This document shows, piece after piece, positions 8,720 to 17,600 of a stretch of DNA of 64,000 nucleotides; positions within the stretch are counted from its first letter, which is position 1; every line of letters starts with the position of its first letter. Below the pieces are notes generated by a model that worked only from the letters and a program-made list of their open reading frames with translations, did not search any database and was not told where the DNA came from. This stretch comes from Rhizobium leguminosarum bv. trifolii WSM2297 (GTDB lineage: Bacteria; Pseudomonadota; Alphaproteobacteria; Rhizobiales; Rhizobiaceae): the NCBI RefSeq assembly GCF_000271845.1, contig NZ_JH719393.1, positions 1,011,457 to 1,075,456 on the forward strand, written 5' to 3'. A program made the position numbers and the translations under genes.

Positions 8720-9132
8720 GGCTTCTACTCGATACTCACACATTTTTGTGGTGGTTGAATGACGACAACAGGCTGGGCGGTCATATGCGCAGGCTCATTG
8801 CCGATCCCGAAAACGATGTGCTCATAAGCGTCGTTTCGCTCTGGGAAATCACGGTAAGACTGCGGATTGGCAAGCTCGACGCAGACATAGATGAGATCCT
8901 TGCGATCCTGCCGGACCAGGGATTTGATAGGCTCGATGTTGCCGACTCGCATTTAATCGCACTTGGAAAGCTTCCGCTCTACCATCGTGATCCATTCGAT
9001 CATCTCCTCATGGCGCAGGCGATCTCGGAGGGAGCGCATTTCGTTTCAGAAGATCAGAATGTACCGCTTTACGGCATTGCATTTCTGACCTGTTCGGATC
9101 CTTCACCTTCGACAGTTCCTCCTGCACGGTAG
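8719..9132 (+). pseudogene. PIN-domain toxin (VapC type), start codon apparently lost
   Basis: The frame reads RLLLDTHTFLWWL, the standard N-terminus of this VapC subfamily, and continues with SVVSLWEITVRLRIGKL, HRDPFDHLLMAQAI and a final FVSEDQN segment. The coding sequence is therefore intact from Arg2 to the TAG at 9132. However, the codon before Arg2 is GTA (8716-8718) instead of GTG or ATG, and no in-frame start is present upstream. A G-to-A change would also have turned the antitoxin TGA into TAA. The first internal start, TTG 8746, would remove the catalytic Asp of LLLDTH. The toxin is likely silent or very weakly made. Confidence 0.72.
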
Positions 9133-9199
9133 ATTGCGGTTTTTTCGTCAATCGCGAGCAAGGGTTGGCGCATCCGGCGTATTCGCCGTGGCCCGCGCT

Positions 9200-9532
9200 C
9201 TATTCCGCCGGCGTCGCCTGCTCCACGAAGCCAACTGAAGCAGTCTTCGCGCCTTGCGGCGTGATGACCCCTTGCGCGGCGTATGTTGCATGCTCATGCC
9301 GATACCCACGGCGCAGCTTGCGGCCGGCCATGCGTTCATAGGCAATGGCAGCCTCTCCGGGTGTGTCGAACAATTCCACCTTTAGCCGACCCTCAGTTCC
9401 GATCCGGCCCCAATTGCGCACAAGGGAACTGCCGCCGAACAATGTCGGCTCGATCGATAGACGATAGAAGCGGGCCATATTCCGGGACGGATCGACCCGG
9501 TAGAGCAGCGTGATGTCCGTCTGTGTATCCAT
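9200..9532 (-). CDS. WGR-domain protein
   Basis: 110 residues from ATG 9532. It is a stand-alone WGR domain, with the name-giving motif in VRNWGRIGTEGR and the downstream DTPGEAAIAYERMAGRKLRRGY segment. WGR domains occur in PARPs and in small bacterial proteins and are thought to bind nucleic acid. An alternative start at ATG 9604 would add 24 residues (MNRSTATDSG...) that look less conserved. The frame stays open far upstream, but that part shows no domain. Such proteins are common on rhizobial plasmids beside DUF736 genes, as here. Confidence 0.8.
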   Translation of the reverse strand: MDTQTDITLLYRVDPSRNMARFYRLSIEPTLFGGSSLVRNWGRIGTEGRLKVELFDTPGEAAIAYERMAGRKLRRGYRHEHATYAAQGVITPQGAKTASVGFVEQATPAE

Positions 9533-9987
9533 GATCGGATCATGCGAATTCACGAGTTCGTCGTCCAACGACTTTCCTGAATCGGTCGCTGTGGATCGAT
9601 TCATATCGGTGATGCATCTTACCGGTCGGCGGTCTCTCCAACCGTGTCCGCCGCCAGTGACGATCACCGACAGCAGCGCAAGCAGCTGGTAATCATGTGC
9701 ACGACAGTCGGCGGGGGGCAGGCGCAAGCGTATCAATGGATCGCGCCAGGACACCGGGGCAGGAGCTCCTGGCACGGGCGCTATCGGATAGCCATAGATC
9801 GGTCTCTCCCACCGGTCGCGGTTCAGGACCATTCCCGTTTTCTTGTGTCGCCTTTCTAAGGGACCGGCCACCATCAGCGTCAACCCGCAAGGGGTTCCCC
9901 TGCGCTGGCGCTCCGGTGACGCCTGCGCCTCGGCCCCTTCTTCGGGCGCCATCGGGAATGGTCCCGAGCAACCGAAGGAGACATACC
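9533..9987. other. Divergent intergenic region, WGR and DUF736 genes
   Basis: 455 bp without a convincing gene. It must hold promoters for both flanking genes. The DUF736 side ends in AAGGAG 8 bp before its start codon. Open frames on both strands here lack domain features. Confidence 0.45.
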
Positions 9988-10311
9988 ATGGCCACCACGA
10001 TCGCAACCCTGACCCAGAAGACCGACGGCAGCCTCGAAGGCATCTTCGCGACGATCCGGGTGAACGCGCCGATCGCCATCGTCCCGAACGCCAGCAAGGC
10101 GAGCGACGAAGCACCGGACTACCGCGTCATCCACCGCAAGACCGGCTTCGAGATTGGCGCCGCCTGGAACCGCATCGCCCGCCAGACCGGCGAGGAATAC
10201 CTCTCCGTCAAGCTGGAGGCTCCGGAAATCGGCGTCATCTTCGGCAACGTCGCCCAGGCGCCCGGCGGAGAGCCGAGCAAGAAGGTCATCCTCTGGAACA
10301 GCCCGGCCTGA
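9988..10311 (+). CDS. DUF736 family protein
   Basis: 107 residues. The family pattern is clear: a start with IATLTQKTDGSLEGIFATI, the central PDYRVIHRKTGFEIGAAWNR, then GEEYLSVKLEAPEIGVIFGN and a closing KKVILWNSP. DUF736 proteins are small, widespread on alphaproteobacterial plasmids and of unknown function. A strong AAGGAG site fixes the start at 9988; the frame is open further upstream without family similarity. A GC-rich hairpin immediately follows the stop codon. Confidence 0.9.
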   Translation: MATTIATLTQKTDGSLEGIFATIRVNAPIAIVPNASKASDEAPDYRVIHRKTGFEIGAAWNRIARQTGEEYLSVKLEAPEIGVIFGNVAQAPGGEPSKKVILWNSPA

Positions 10312-10318
10312 GGCGACT

Positions 10319-10344
10319 GGCCGGCCCCGTCACCGGGGCTGGCC
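10319..10344 (+). terminator. Hairpin terminator after DUF736 gene
   Basis: GGCC-G-GCCCCG pairs with CGGGGC-T-GGCC around a TCAC loop, 8 bp after the DUF736 stop codon. A short pyrimidine stretch follows but no long T-run, so it may be a weak or attenuating terminator. Confidence 0.6.
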
Positions 10345-10463
10345 TCTTCCCGGAAAAGTCAAGCCGGCAGCGGGCATCGAGCCCGCTGCCCGCCTTTCTG
10401 GTGCCATACGGAGAGGGAAGGTCTGCTCAGTCCGTCGAAGGGTGCCATGGCGGCATGAAGGCC

Positions 10464-10571
10464 TCAAGGACGAGTGGTTCCCCCAATTTTGCCGCCGCTC
10501 CGGTTCCCTCCGCTCCGACAAAATCGGCTCCCCCACTCGCCGGCCCCGCCGGTCGCTGACGCGATCCTTGA
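10464..10571. repeat. Structured intergenic repeat, copy A
   Basis: 108-bp element bounded by TCAAGGAC and TCCTTGA in inverted orientation, with an inner inverted pair CCAATTTTG / CAAAATCGG and two CCCCC tracts. Copy B at 10963-11049 shares the ends and the inner core. Each copy sits between small plasmid genes in the same orientation. It could be a mobile REP/MITE-like element or a conserved RNA leader. Confidence 0.7.
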
Positions 10572-10628
10572 CCCCTCCATCCCGCCATGACCGCGGGCGT
10601 CGTCTTTCACAACGTCAAGGAGACGACA

Positions 10629-10796
10629 ATGACCACTTGCATCGACGACATCATCGAACTGCTGGGCGCCGAGCTGCGGAACGCCGATCCGGCCGAACGT
10701 CGCCAGATCGAGAACGAGCTGGAACTGGCGCTGGCCGAACGCGAGGTGATCTGGGCCGAGCAGGACGGCCGCATCGACCCCGAGCCTCCGTTTTGA
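10629..10796 (+). CDS. Small acidic protein of unknown function
   Basis: 55 residues, beginning MTTCIDDIIELLGAELRN and rich in Glu and Asp. It is predicted to be one or two amphipathic helices (the ERRQIENELELALAEREVIW region). I do not recognise a family. An AAGGAGACGACA leader places a good ribosome-binding site before ATG 10629; an upstream in-frame start adds residues without support. It lies between the two copies of the structured repeat and reads in the same direction as DUF736 and the following gene, suggesting one group of small plasmid proteins. Confidence 0.65.
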   Translation: MTTCIDDIIELLGAELRNADPAERRQIENELELALAEREVIWAEQDGRIDPEPPF

Positions 10797-10962
10797 CGGA
10801 GGCTATCGCCACGCCCATGAGCCCGGCCGGCCGGATCGACCGGCCGCCGGTCTGTCAGGGATTTTATCCCTCGATGCCGGCTCACGCCGGAAACGGTCGC
10901 GTCCCCTTCGGGGCCGCGGGTCTCTTCTCTCTGACGTCCGATTTTACTCCAGCAAATCCGGC

Positions 10963-11049
10963 GTCAAGGACGGCGCGGTCTCCCCCAATTTTGCCGCGAG
11001 CGACAAAATCGGTTCCCCCGCTTGCAAGCCGCGTTCCGCGGTCCTTGAC
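10963..11049. repeat. Structured intergenic repeat, copy B
   Basis: 87-bp relative of copy A, bounded by a perfect 9-bp inverted repeat GTCAAGGAC / GTCCTTGAC and containing CCAATTTTG / CAAAATCGG as an inner stem. It lies upstream of the gene at 11103 and downstream of the small gene at 10629. The outer stem is better preserved than in copy A. Confidence 0.7.
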
Positions 11050-11102
11050 CCCTCTTTGCCAAGGAGTGGCCGATCTCCGTCATCAACGAAGGAGATCACA
11101 CT

Positions 11103-11582
11103 ATGACAACAGATCAGAACCTCATGCTCTACACCAAGCTTGCCGGCTTTCGGCTCGTCGTCCTCGCAAACCGCTTCGGCTGCGACAACGATTTTTCGCG
11201 ACGACTTCACGATCGCCTGGTCGAGGGGCTCGACGCGGCAATCGATCGGATCCACGTCATCATGGCATTGGAACGTAACCTTCTCGCTGGCGACGACGAG
11301 TTCGCCGAATATCAGTTGGAGGGCGAGATCGATATTTTCTTACGCTTCACGATCAATCTGCTCGATGATCTCGACATCGATTGCGACACGCATGAATTCC
11401 GCGTCAACGGCAGCGACTGGATGAACGCTTTGGCCGCTGATCATAGCGGCGTCGATATCGACTATCCCAAGCTTGTTGCACTTGCCGAAGACGAACTCGG
11501 CTCGCTGGCGCCGATCGTAAGAGAAATCAAGACGGGTACCGGAATTCCGGTTCATGCGGCCCGAGTTGTTTATGCCCGCTAG
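11103..11582 (+). CDS. Hypothetical protein, helical and acidic
   Basis: 159 residues, with a well placed AAGGAG ribosome-binding site. It appears fully alpha-helical and acidic, with segments such as SRRLHDRLVEGLDAAIDRI and EIDIFLRFTINLLDDLDIDC. No signal peptide, membrane segment or catalytic motif is visible, and I do not recognise the family. It follows structured repeat B and precedes an orphan Phd antitoxin in the same direction, at the edge of the tra block. A plasmid-specific accessory role is likely, but this is inference from position. Confidence 0.7.
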   Translation: MTTDQNLMLYTKLAGFRLVVLANRFGCDNDFSRRLHDRLVEGLDAAIDRIHVIMALERNLLAGDDEFAEYQLEGEIDIFLRFTINLLDDLDIDCDTHEFRVNGSDWMNALAADHSGVDIDYPKLVALAEDELGSLAPIVREIKTGTGIPVHAARVVYAR

Positions 11583-11749
11583 CTTTCGGGTCAAGTCGCG
11601 TAATAGAGTCAGCTCGCGGCGGCGCCCGCCGCGGCTTTCCCATCATTGTTCCTGGGCCGTAAAGCGCCCCAGTTCGCCAAATGGGACGACGGAAGCTGCA
11701 GCAATGCTGGAATTGCTGTATTGCTGCAACGACAATTTTGGAGATGGCT

Positions 11750-11998
11750 ATGTCCCGATCCTATTCCACCACCGACCTCTCACGGAAATCCGGCGGTATC
11801 ATTGCCGAGGCGCTTCGCCGTCCCGTCACAATCACACATCGCAACAAGCCGCGCCTCGTCCTCCTCAACGTTGAGGACTACCAGCGACTGATAAGACAAT
11901 CCGACCACCGATCCACCGGAACGGTCGAGAGGATGTCCGACGAGCTATTCGCGCAGTTCGAAAACGCTGTTGAAGCCTATGCTGTTGAGGAGGAGTGA
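11750..11998 (+). CDS. Orphan Phd/YefM-family antitoxin
   Basis: 82 residues beginning MSRSYSTTDLSRKSGGIIAE, followed by ALRRPVTITHRNKPRLVLL and NVEDYQRLI, the standard Phd/YefM dimerisation and DNA-binding fold. A GGAG site 6 bp upstream supports ATG 11750 over the ATG at 11744. No toxin follows: the gene ends 34 bp before the 3' end of traG on the opposite strand. It is either a solitary regulator or the remnant of a pair whose toxin was lost when the tra block joined. Confidence 0.78.
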   Translation: MSRSYSTTDLSRKSGGIIAEALRRPVTITHRNKPRLVLLNVEDYQRLIRQSDHRSTGTVERMSDELFAQFENAVEAYAVEEE

Positions 11999-12032
11999 GG
12001 CCACGGACTCTACCCCGCGATAGCCTCGTCAT

Positions 12033-13952
12033 TCACGGCACTGGTTTGACGAAACGGTTGGCCTTGGCCGCCTGGTCCATCTCCTTTCGCCGGAAGTAGA
12101 TCGCCCGGCCACAGCGGATTGGGCTGTGGCCCTGCACGATGATGATCTGCTCGTCCTTGCGCATCGATTGCGTAATCTCGTGCGACATGATCAGCGGCCG
12201 GCGCTGGAAGCTGACGCTCTCCGACTTCCGCGATGTGTTGTTCTTCGTGCCCCAGCCGATGTTGCGGGAGCTGCCTTTCACCTCCACCGTCATCTCGCCG
12301 CATTGCGCCGAGACGTTGCGCGCCGTGTCAAGCGCCTTGATTGCCGCATAGGAGGCGAAGGCGCAGCCATCGATCCACGACGTGGCGCCATCCTTCCCGA
12401 AGTGCCGCTCCAACTGTCCGACAGATTGGTAGAGCAGCATCATGCTGATGCCGTACTTTCGGCCGCGATCGCGTGCCTCTTCCAGCACCCTCATGTAGCC
12501 GAGCAGGTCAACTTCATCGAGCATGAACAGCGCTCGACGGCTGAAGCCGCCGTCTGCCTGGACCATGGCGTTGATCAAAGAGCCGATAATGACGCGGCCG
12601 ATGCCGGGATAGGAGCGCAGGATCGACGCTGGGATATTGAGGAAAACGTCCTTCTTGGCAGATACGATATCGCTCGACCTGAAGGTATTGCCGCAGACGA
12701 GTGCGGCATAACTGTCCAATGAGAGCCATTGCGTATCCTTCGACGCCGTCGAATAAACGCCTGAGAAAGTCTGCTCGGTCATATTGGTGAACACCCCTAG
12801 CGTTTCGCGGATAAAGGCAGATTCGGAATGTTCCTGAATGTCGCGCAGCATGGCGAAGACCGAGGGCTCCGGCTCGGAAACGATCTGCCGTAGGCTGCGC
12901 AGGTTCCGCCGGTCGGCATATTCCCGCGACAGCATGACATGGGCAAGCAGACCGGTTAGAAGATTGTGGGCCTGGTTCTGAAAGTAGGAACCTGTCGAGG
13001 ATTCAAAGCGCAGGCTTTCGGATAGAAGCATGTGCGCGATACCGACGATATCCTCCTCTTTCCTCTTCGAGAACTCGATGCCGTCGAGGACGTTGAAGCC
13101 CGTGATCGGATTGGTCGGGTCGAGCACCATCACCTCGCGCCCGAGGGCGCGGGTGCGGTGCTCGATCACCATCGGTGCAACTTCGGTGGAAGGATCGAGG
13201 CAGATCAGAGGACCGGTATAACGCAGCGCAGTCGGCAAGACATTGCTGGTGGTTTTGTAGCCGCCGGATCCCGCGAAGAACAGCATATGGGTGGAATCGA
13301 AGTCCTGGTTGTAGGTCAGCAGCGGCGCCTTGCCACCCTGTCCCCATGTGGTCTGATCGTTCGGATCGAAGGGCAATTGGTGGACGATTTCCTTGTCGAC
13401 ACGGTAACGCTCGCCGACGACGATTTCGCCGTCGGGCGGAAAGAGCTTTGCCGCTGCCGACATCGCAAGCCAATCCGCATCGCCGAAGGCGCCGCCCTTC
13501 GCGCGTTTGACCGCCTCGGGAACGACGACGGAGATGCGGGCGGCGACCGCCACCGCCATGAAGCTTGCGAGCGTGCCGATCACCGCAACGAGATCCAGAT
13601 AGGAGAGCGCCCGGTCCCATGAAACGGTGCCGCTCTCCACGAACGGAGCGAGCCGGTCATATTCGCGCAGAACGTAAAGGCCGGCCACAGCCAGAAAGCA
13701 GACGAGGCTCGCCATTGCCACCGGCCTTCGCCGGTGCAGTGGCAGAGCCCATACCGTCAACAGACCAGCGAGCGGCCCAAACAAAAGTGCCGGCACGGGC
13801 GCGGCTCGCAGGAACCAGTATTCGATTTTGCCGGAAAGGCCATGGGCCAGGGCAGGCCATCGCCAACCGATGATGGAAGCGGTGATCGCGGTCACCGCGA
13901 TCGGAACGAAGACGAGCAGCAGGCTCGGATGCAGTCGCCGTTTCAGTGCCAT
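12033..13952 (-). CDS. traG: TraG coupling protein (VirD4-type ATPase)
   Basis: 639-residue type IV coupling protein that brings the relaxosome to the VirB channel. The N-terminus has several membrane segments within the first 150 residues (LLLVFVPIAVTAITASIIGW and later ones). Walker A is GSGGYKTT at 228-235, and Walker B lies in ALFMLDEVDLLG. The product sits in the inner membrane. It is the last gene of the traC-traD-traG unit on the minus strand and its start overlaps the end of traD by 10 bp. Length and order match the Ti/rhizobial Dtr regions. Confidence 0.95.
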   Translation of the reverse strand: MALKRRLHPSLLLVFVPIAVTAITASIIGWRWPALAHGLSGKIEYWFLRAAPVPALLFGPLAGLLTVWALPLHRRRPVAMASLVCFLAVAGLYVLREYDRLAPFVESGTVSWDRALSYLDLVAVIGTLASFMAVAVAARISVVVPEAVKRAKGGAFGDADWLAMSAAAKLFPPDGEIVVGERYRVDKEIVHQLPFDPNDQTTWGQGGKAPLLTYNQDFDSTHMLFFAGSGGYKTTSNVLPTALRYTGPLICLDPSTEVAPMVIEHRTRALGREVMVLDPTNPITGFNVLDGIEFSKRKEEDIVGIAHMLLSESLRFESSTGSYFQNQAHNLLTGLLAHVMLSREYADRRNLRSLRQIVSEPEPSVFAMLRDIQEHSESAFIRETLGVFTNMTEQTFSGVYSTASKDTQWLSLDSYAALVCGNTFRSSDIVSAKKDVFLNIPASILRSYPGIGRVIIGSLINAMVQADGGFSRRALFMLDEVDLLGYMRVLEEARDRGRKYGISMMLLYQSVGQLERHFGKDGATSWIDGCAFASYAAIKALDTARNVSAQCGEMTVEVKGSSRNIGWGTKNNTSRKSESVSFQRRPLIMSHEITQSMRKDEQIIIVQGHSPIRCGRAIYFRRKEMDQAAKANRFVKPVP

Positions 13953-14182
13953 TCTGCCGTCTCCGCAATGTGCGAAGACAGCATATCAGGCAAAGGAGGT
14001 TTAAATGCTTCTTCGCCTATATCCCGCAGCCGCCGATGCTCAGGCGAGCCCGGCGTCACGCTTGCCAGCTCGCTCAGGCCACCGAGCAGGAATGCCCGGT
14101 CAGCTCCCGATAGGCCGGCTTTGACGACCAGGCCGCCAAGCAGGAATTTCTCGCGGGCTTGCTTTTTCCGGTCAGCCATCAT
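13943..14182 (-). CDS. traD: TraD, small conjugal transfer protein
   Basis: 79 residues, starting MMADRKKQAREKFLLGG and continuing VVKAGLSGADRAFLLGGL, the hallmark of the small Ti-type TraD proteins found between traC and traG. This is not the large F-plasmid TraD ATPase. GGAGG lies 6 bp before the ATG at 14182; the longer open frame upstream is traC read in another frame. It overlaps both traC (11 bp) and traG (10 bp), so the three are translationally coupled. The family is required or stimulatory for transfer in Ti plasmids; its biochemical role is unclear. Confidence 0.9.
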   Translation of the reverse strand: MMADRKKQAREKFLLGGLVVKAGLSGADRAFLLGGLSELASVTPGSPEHRRLRDIGEEAFKPPLPDMLSSHIAETAEWH

Positions 14183-14471
14183 GTGGAACCTCCGACGGCG
14201 CTCCAGCGCTGCGATCTGACGATCGAGGCGTTTGAGGAGATGCGTGTGCAGCCCCTTTCTTCTCGCCGTTGCGAAATCGTGCAGCGATCTCTTCGAAGAT
14301 CCGATCGACCTCCTCGTCTGCGATCTCCAGTTCCGCCAGCCCCGATTTCGTCGCGGCGCGGGCAAAGCGCTCGGCGGATTTAACTATCAAATGTCTCCTG
14401 CGTTCCCGCAGCTTGTCGATCTGGGCGTCCAGATCGGAAATCGATGTTTTCGTGGCCATCGGTGAATTCAT
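14172..14471 (-). CDS. traC: TraC, small conjugal transfer protein
   Basis: 99 residues. The N-terminal half is a coiled-coil-like segment (DLDAQIDKLRERRRHLIVK) and the C-terminus is charged and probably disordered. This matches the Ti-type TraC, an accessory relaxosome protein encoded next to oriT. AGGAAGG directly precedes ATG 14471; ATG 14459 (MATKTSISDL) is an alternative start. It diverges from traA across about 200 bp that carry oriT. Confidence 0.88.
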   Translation of the reverse strand: MNSPMATKTSISDLDAQIDKLRERRRHLIVKSAERFARAATKSGLAELEIADEEVDRIFEEIAARFRNGEKKGAAHASPQTPRSSDRSAGAPSEVPHDG

Positions 14472-14499
14472 CCTTCCTGAAAAAATATGTCAGCCCATG

Positions 14500-14538
14500 A
14501 TTATACTAACTAGGATAACATAGTTAAACAAGCTATCC
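14500..14538. promoter_or_regulatory. AT-rich regulatory element between oriT and traC
   Basis: Contains ATTATACTA (14500-14508), ATAGTTA (14520-14526) and the inverted pair GGATA / TATCC (14513-14517, 14534-14538). It lies 29-67 bp upstream of the traC start, so it probably includes the traCDG promoter. The first two words also occur in the dyad upstream of the DUF1173 gene. Confidence 0.45.
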
Positions 14539-14604
14539 TGGGTCAACCCGAAAACGTCGCAGCCGGAATTTCGGCTCGTGGCCGCCTTCCGAAAAGCGGC
14601 ATCG

Positions 14605-14660
14605 GCCCTTTGGTCCGATCTGTTTGAGGGCGCAATATACGTCGCTGTCGCGACGTGCTT
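14605..14660. other. oriT: Origin of transfer (oriT), Ti/Q-type
   Basis: Contains GGGCGCAATATACGTCG (14628-14644), which matches the remembered nic region of Ti-plasmid and related oriTs. Next to it is the perfect inverted repeat ACGTCGC-TGTC-GCGACGT at 14639-14656. It lies between divergent traC and traA, the standard position. The cognate relaxase is TraA encoded immediately downstream. The exact nick position was not assigned. Confidence 0.85.
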
Positions 14661-14679
14661 GAACGCTGTGGAGACGTCG

Positions 14680-17600
14680 ATGGCGATCATGTTCGTCAGA
14701 GCGCAGGTGATCAGCAGGGGAGCCGGACGCAGCATCGTCTCGGCTGCCGCCTATCGCCATCGCGCCCGGATGATCGACGAACAGATGGGAACGTCGTTCA
14801 GCTATCGCGGTGGGGCGGCCGAACTGGTCCATGAGGAGCTGGCGCTGCCGGATGAGATCCCGGCCTGGCTGGGGTCGGCGATATCAGGCCAATCCGTTGC
14901 CAAGGCAAGCGAGGCGTTGTGGAATGCCGTCGATGCCTTCGAGACGCGGGCGGACGCGCAGCTTGCCCGCGAACTGATCATTGCGCTACCGGAGGAACTG
15001 ACGCGAGCGCAGAATATTGCCCTGGTCCGCGACTTCGTCCGCGACAATCTGACGTCGAAGGGAATGATCGCCGACTGGGTCTATCACGACAAGGACGGCA
15101 ATCCGCACATCCATCTGATGACGACACTGCGGCCGCTGACCGAGGAAGGGTTTGGGCCAAAGAAAGTTCCGGTTCCTGGAGAGGACGGCAAACCGCTGCG
15201 CGTGGTCACGCCGGACCGGCCAAGTGGCAAGATAGTCTATAGGGTCTGGGCCGGTGACAAGGAAACGATGAAGGGCTGGAAGATCGCCTGGGCGGAGACG
15301 GCCAACCGGCATCTGGCGCTCGCCGGTCACGAGATCCGGCTCGATGGACGCTCCTATGCCGAACAGGGCCTCGACGGCATCGCGCAAAAACATCTGGGAC
15401 CAGAAAAATCCGCCCTCGCCGGCAAGGGCAGGGAGCTCTACTTCGCTCCCGCCGATCTTGCCAGGCGCCAGGAGATGGCCGACCGGCTGCTGGCCGAGCC
15501 TGAGCTTCTGTTGAAGCAGCTCGGCAACGAACGCTCCACCTTCGACGAGAAGGATATCGCCAAGGCGCTACATCGTTACGTCGACGATCCCACCGATTTT
15601 GCCAACATCCGCGCCCGGCTGATGGCGTCCGACCAGCTGGTCTTGCTGAAGCCGCAGGAGATCGAGGCGGAGACCGGCAAGCTGTCGGAACCGGCGGTGT
15701 TCACGACGCGGGACATGCTGCGCATCGAATACGACATGGCACAGTCGGCACAGGCCCTGTTGAAGCGTGACGGCTTTGCCGTCTCCCGCAAGCATGTCGA
15801 CGCTGCCATCAAAACCGTCGAGAGCGCCGATCCTAAAACTCCGTTCCGGCTCGATGCGGAGCAGGTCGATGCCGTCCGTCATGTCACCGGTGACAGCGGG
15901 ATCGCCGCCGTCGTCGGCCTTGCCGGCGCCGGCAAGTCGACGCTGTTGGCGGCGGCGCGTCTTGCCTGGGAGGGCGAGGGGCACCGGGTGATCGGTGCTG
16001 CCCTTGCCGGCAAGGCGGCGGAAGGGCTGGAAGACAGTTCCGGCATCAAGTCGCGCACGCTTGCCTCCTTCGAACTGGCCTGGGCCAATGGCCGCGACAC
16101 GCTGCATCGCGGTGACGTGCTTGTTATCGACGAGGCCGGCATGGTGTCGTCGCAGCAGATGGCGCGTGTGCTGAAGATCGCCGAAGGGGCAGGCGCGAAA
16201 GTGGTGCTGGTCGGCGATGCGATGCAGCTGCAGCCGATCCAGGCGGGTGCTGCCTTTCGGGCGATCACTGAGCGGATCGGTTTTGCCGAGCTTGCCGGCG
16301 TGCGCCGCCAGCGTGACGAATGGGCACGAGAGGCCTCACGGTTGTTTGCCCGCGGCGAGGTCGAGAAGGGGCTCGACGTCTACGCCCAACATGGTCATCT
16401 CGTCGAGGCAGGGACACGCCAGGAGGCCATCGGTCGCATCGTTGCTGATTGGACCGAAGCACGCAAGCAGGCGATCGATCGATCGGTTTCCGAGGGCAGG
16501 GATGGCCGTCTTCGCGGTGACGAGCTGCTGGTGCTCGCCCACACCAATGACGATGTCCGCAAGCTGAACGAAGCGCTGCGTCAGGTGATGAGGGCGCAGC
16601 AAGCGCTTTCTGACAGTCGGACGTTCCAGAGCGCTCGCGGCACGCGGGAATTTGCTGCCGGCGACCGCATCATCTTCCTGGAGAATGCCCGCTTCCTTGA
16701 GCCGCGGGCCAGGCATCCCGGTCCGCAATACGTCAAGAACGGCATGCTCGGCACAGTCGTCTCCACCGGTGACAAACGCGGCGATCCGCTGCTGTCGGTC
16801 CTTCTCGATAATGGCGACAAGGTCGTCTTCAGCGAAGACAGCTATCGGAATGTCGATCATGGCTATGCCGCAACGATCCACAAATCTCAAGGGTCCACCG
16901 TCGACCGCACCTTCGTGCTTGCCACCGGCATGATGGACCAGCATCTGACCTATGTGTCGATGACCCGGCATCGCGATCGCGTCGACCTCTATGCGGCAAG
17001 AGAGGATTTTGAGGCTAAGCCGGAATGGGGACGCAAGCTGCATGTCGATCATGCCGCCGGTGTCACCGGTGAGCTTGTCGAAACCGGAGAAGCAAAATTC
17101 CGGCCGAATGACGAAGATGCCGACGACAGTCCTTATGCCGATGTCAGGACGGAGGACGGAACCGTCCATCGCCTGTGGGGCGTCAGCCTGCCGAAGGCGC
17201 TCGAGGAGGCGGGCATCTCAGAAGGCGATACCGTCACCCTGCGCAAGGATGGCGTCGAGCGGGTCAAGGTCCAGATAGCAGTCGTCGACGGAGAGACAGG
17301 ACAGAAGCGATACGAGGAGAGGGAAGTCGATCGCAACGTCTGGACGGCCAGACAGATCGAAACCGCCGAAGCGCGCCAGGATCGCATCGAGCGGGAAAGC
17401 CATCGGCCGGATATGTTTAAGCAGCTCGTCGAGCGATTGTCGCGCTCCGGCGCCAAGACGACGACGCTCGATTTTGAAAGTGAGGCCGGTTATCGCGCCC
17501 AGGCGCAAGACTTCGCCCGGCGCCGCGGCATTGATCATCTTTCGTTGGCTGCAGTCGAGATGGAGGAAAGCCTCTCCCGGCGCTTTGCGTGGATTGCCGC

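Noticed and set aside
9533..10114. N-terminal extension of the WGR protein to 304 residues
   Set aside because: The extra 194 residues have no domain, overlap the DUF736 gene and its promoter region, and a better start exists at 9532.
10464..11049. CRISPR-like array from the two similar repeats
   Set aside because: Only two copies, 390 bp apart, with internal stems and a gene between them; no spacers and no cas genes.
12126..12722. 198-codon plus-strand frame inside traG
   Set aside because: Antisense of a well-conserved coupling-protein gene with no own features.
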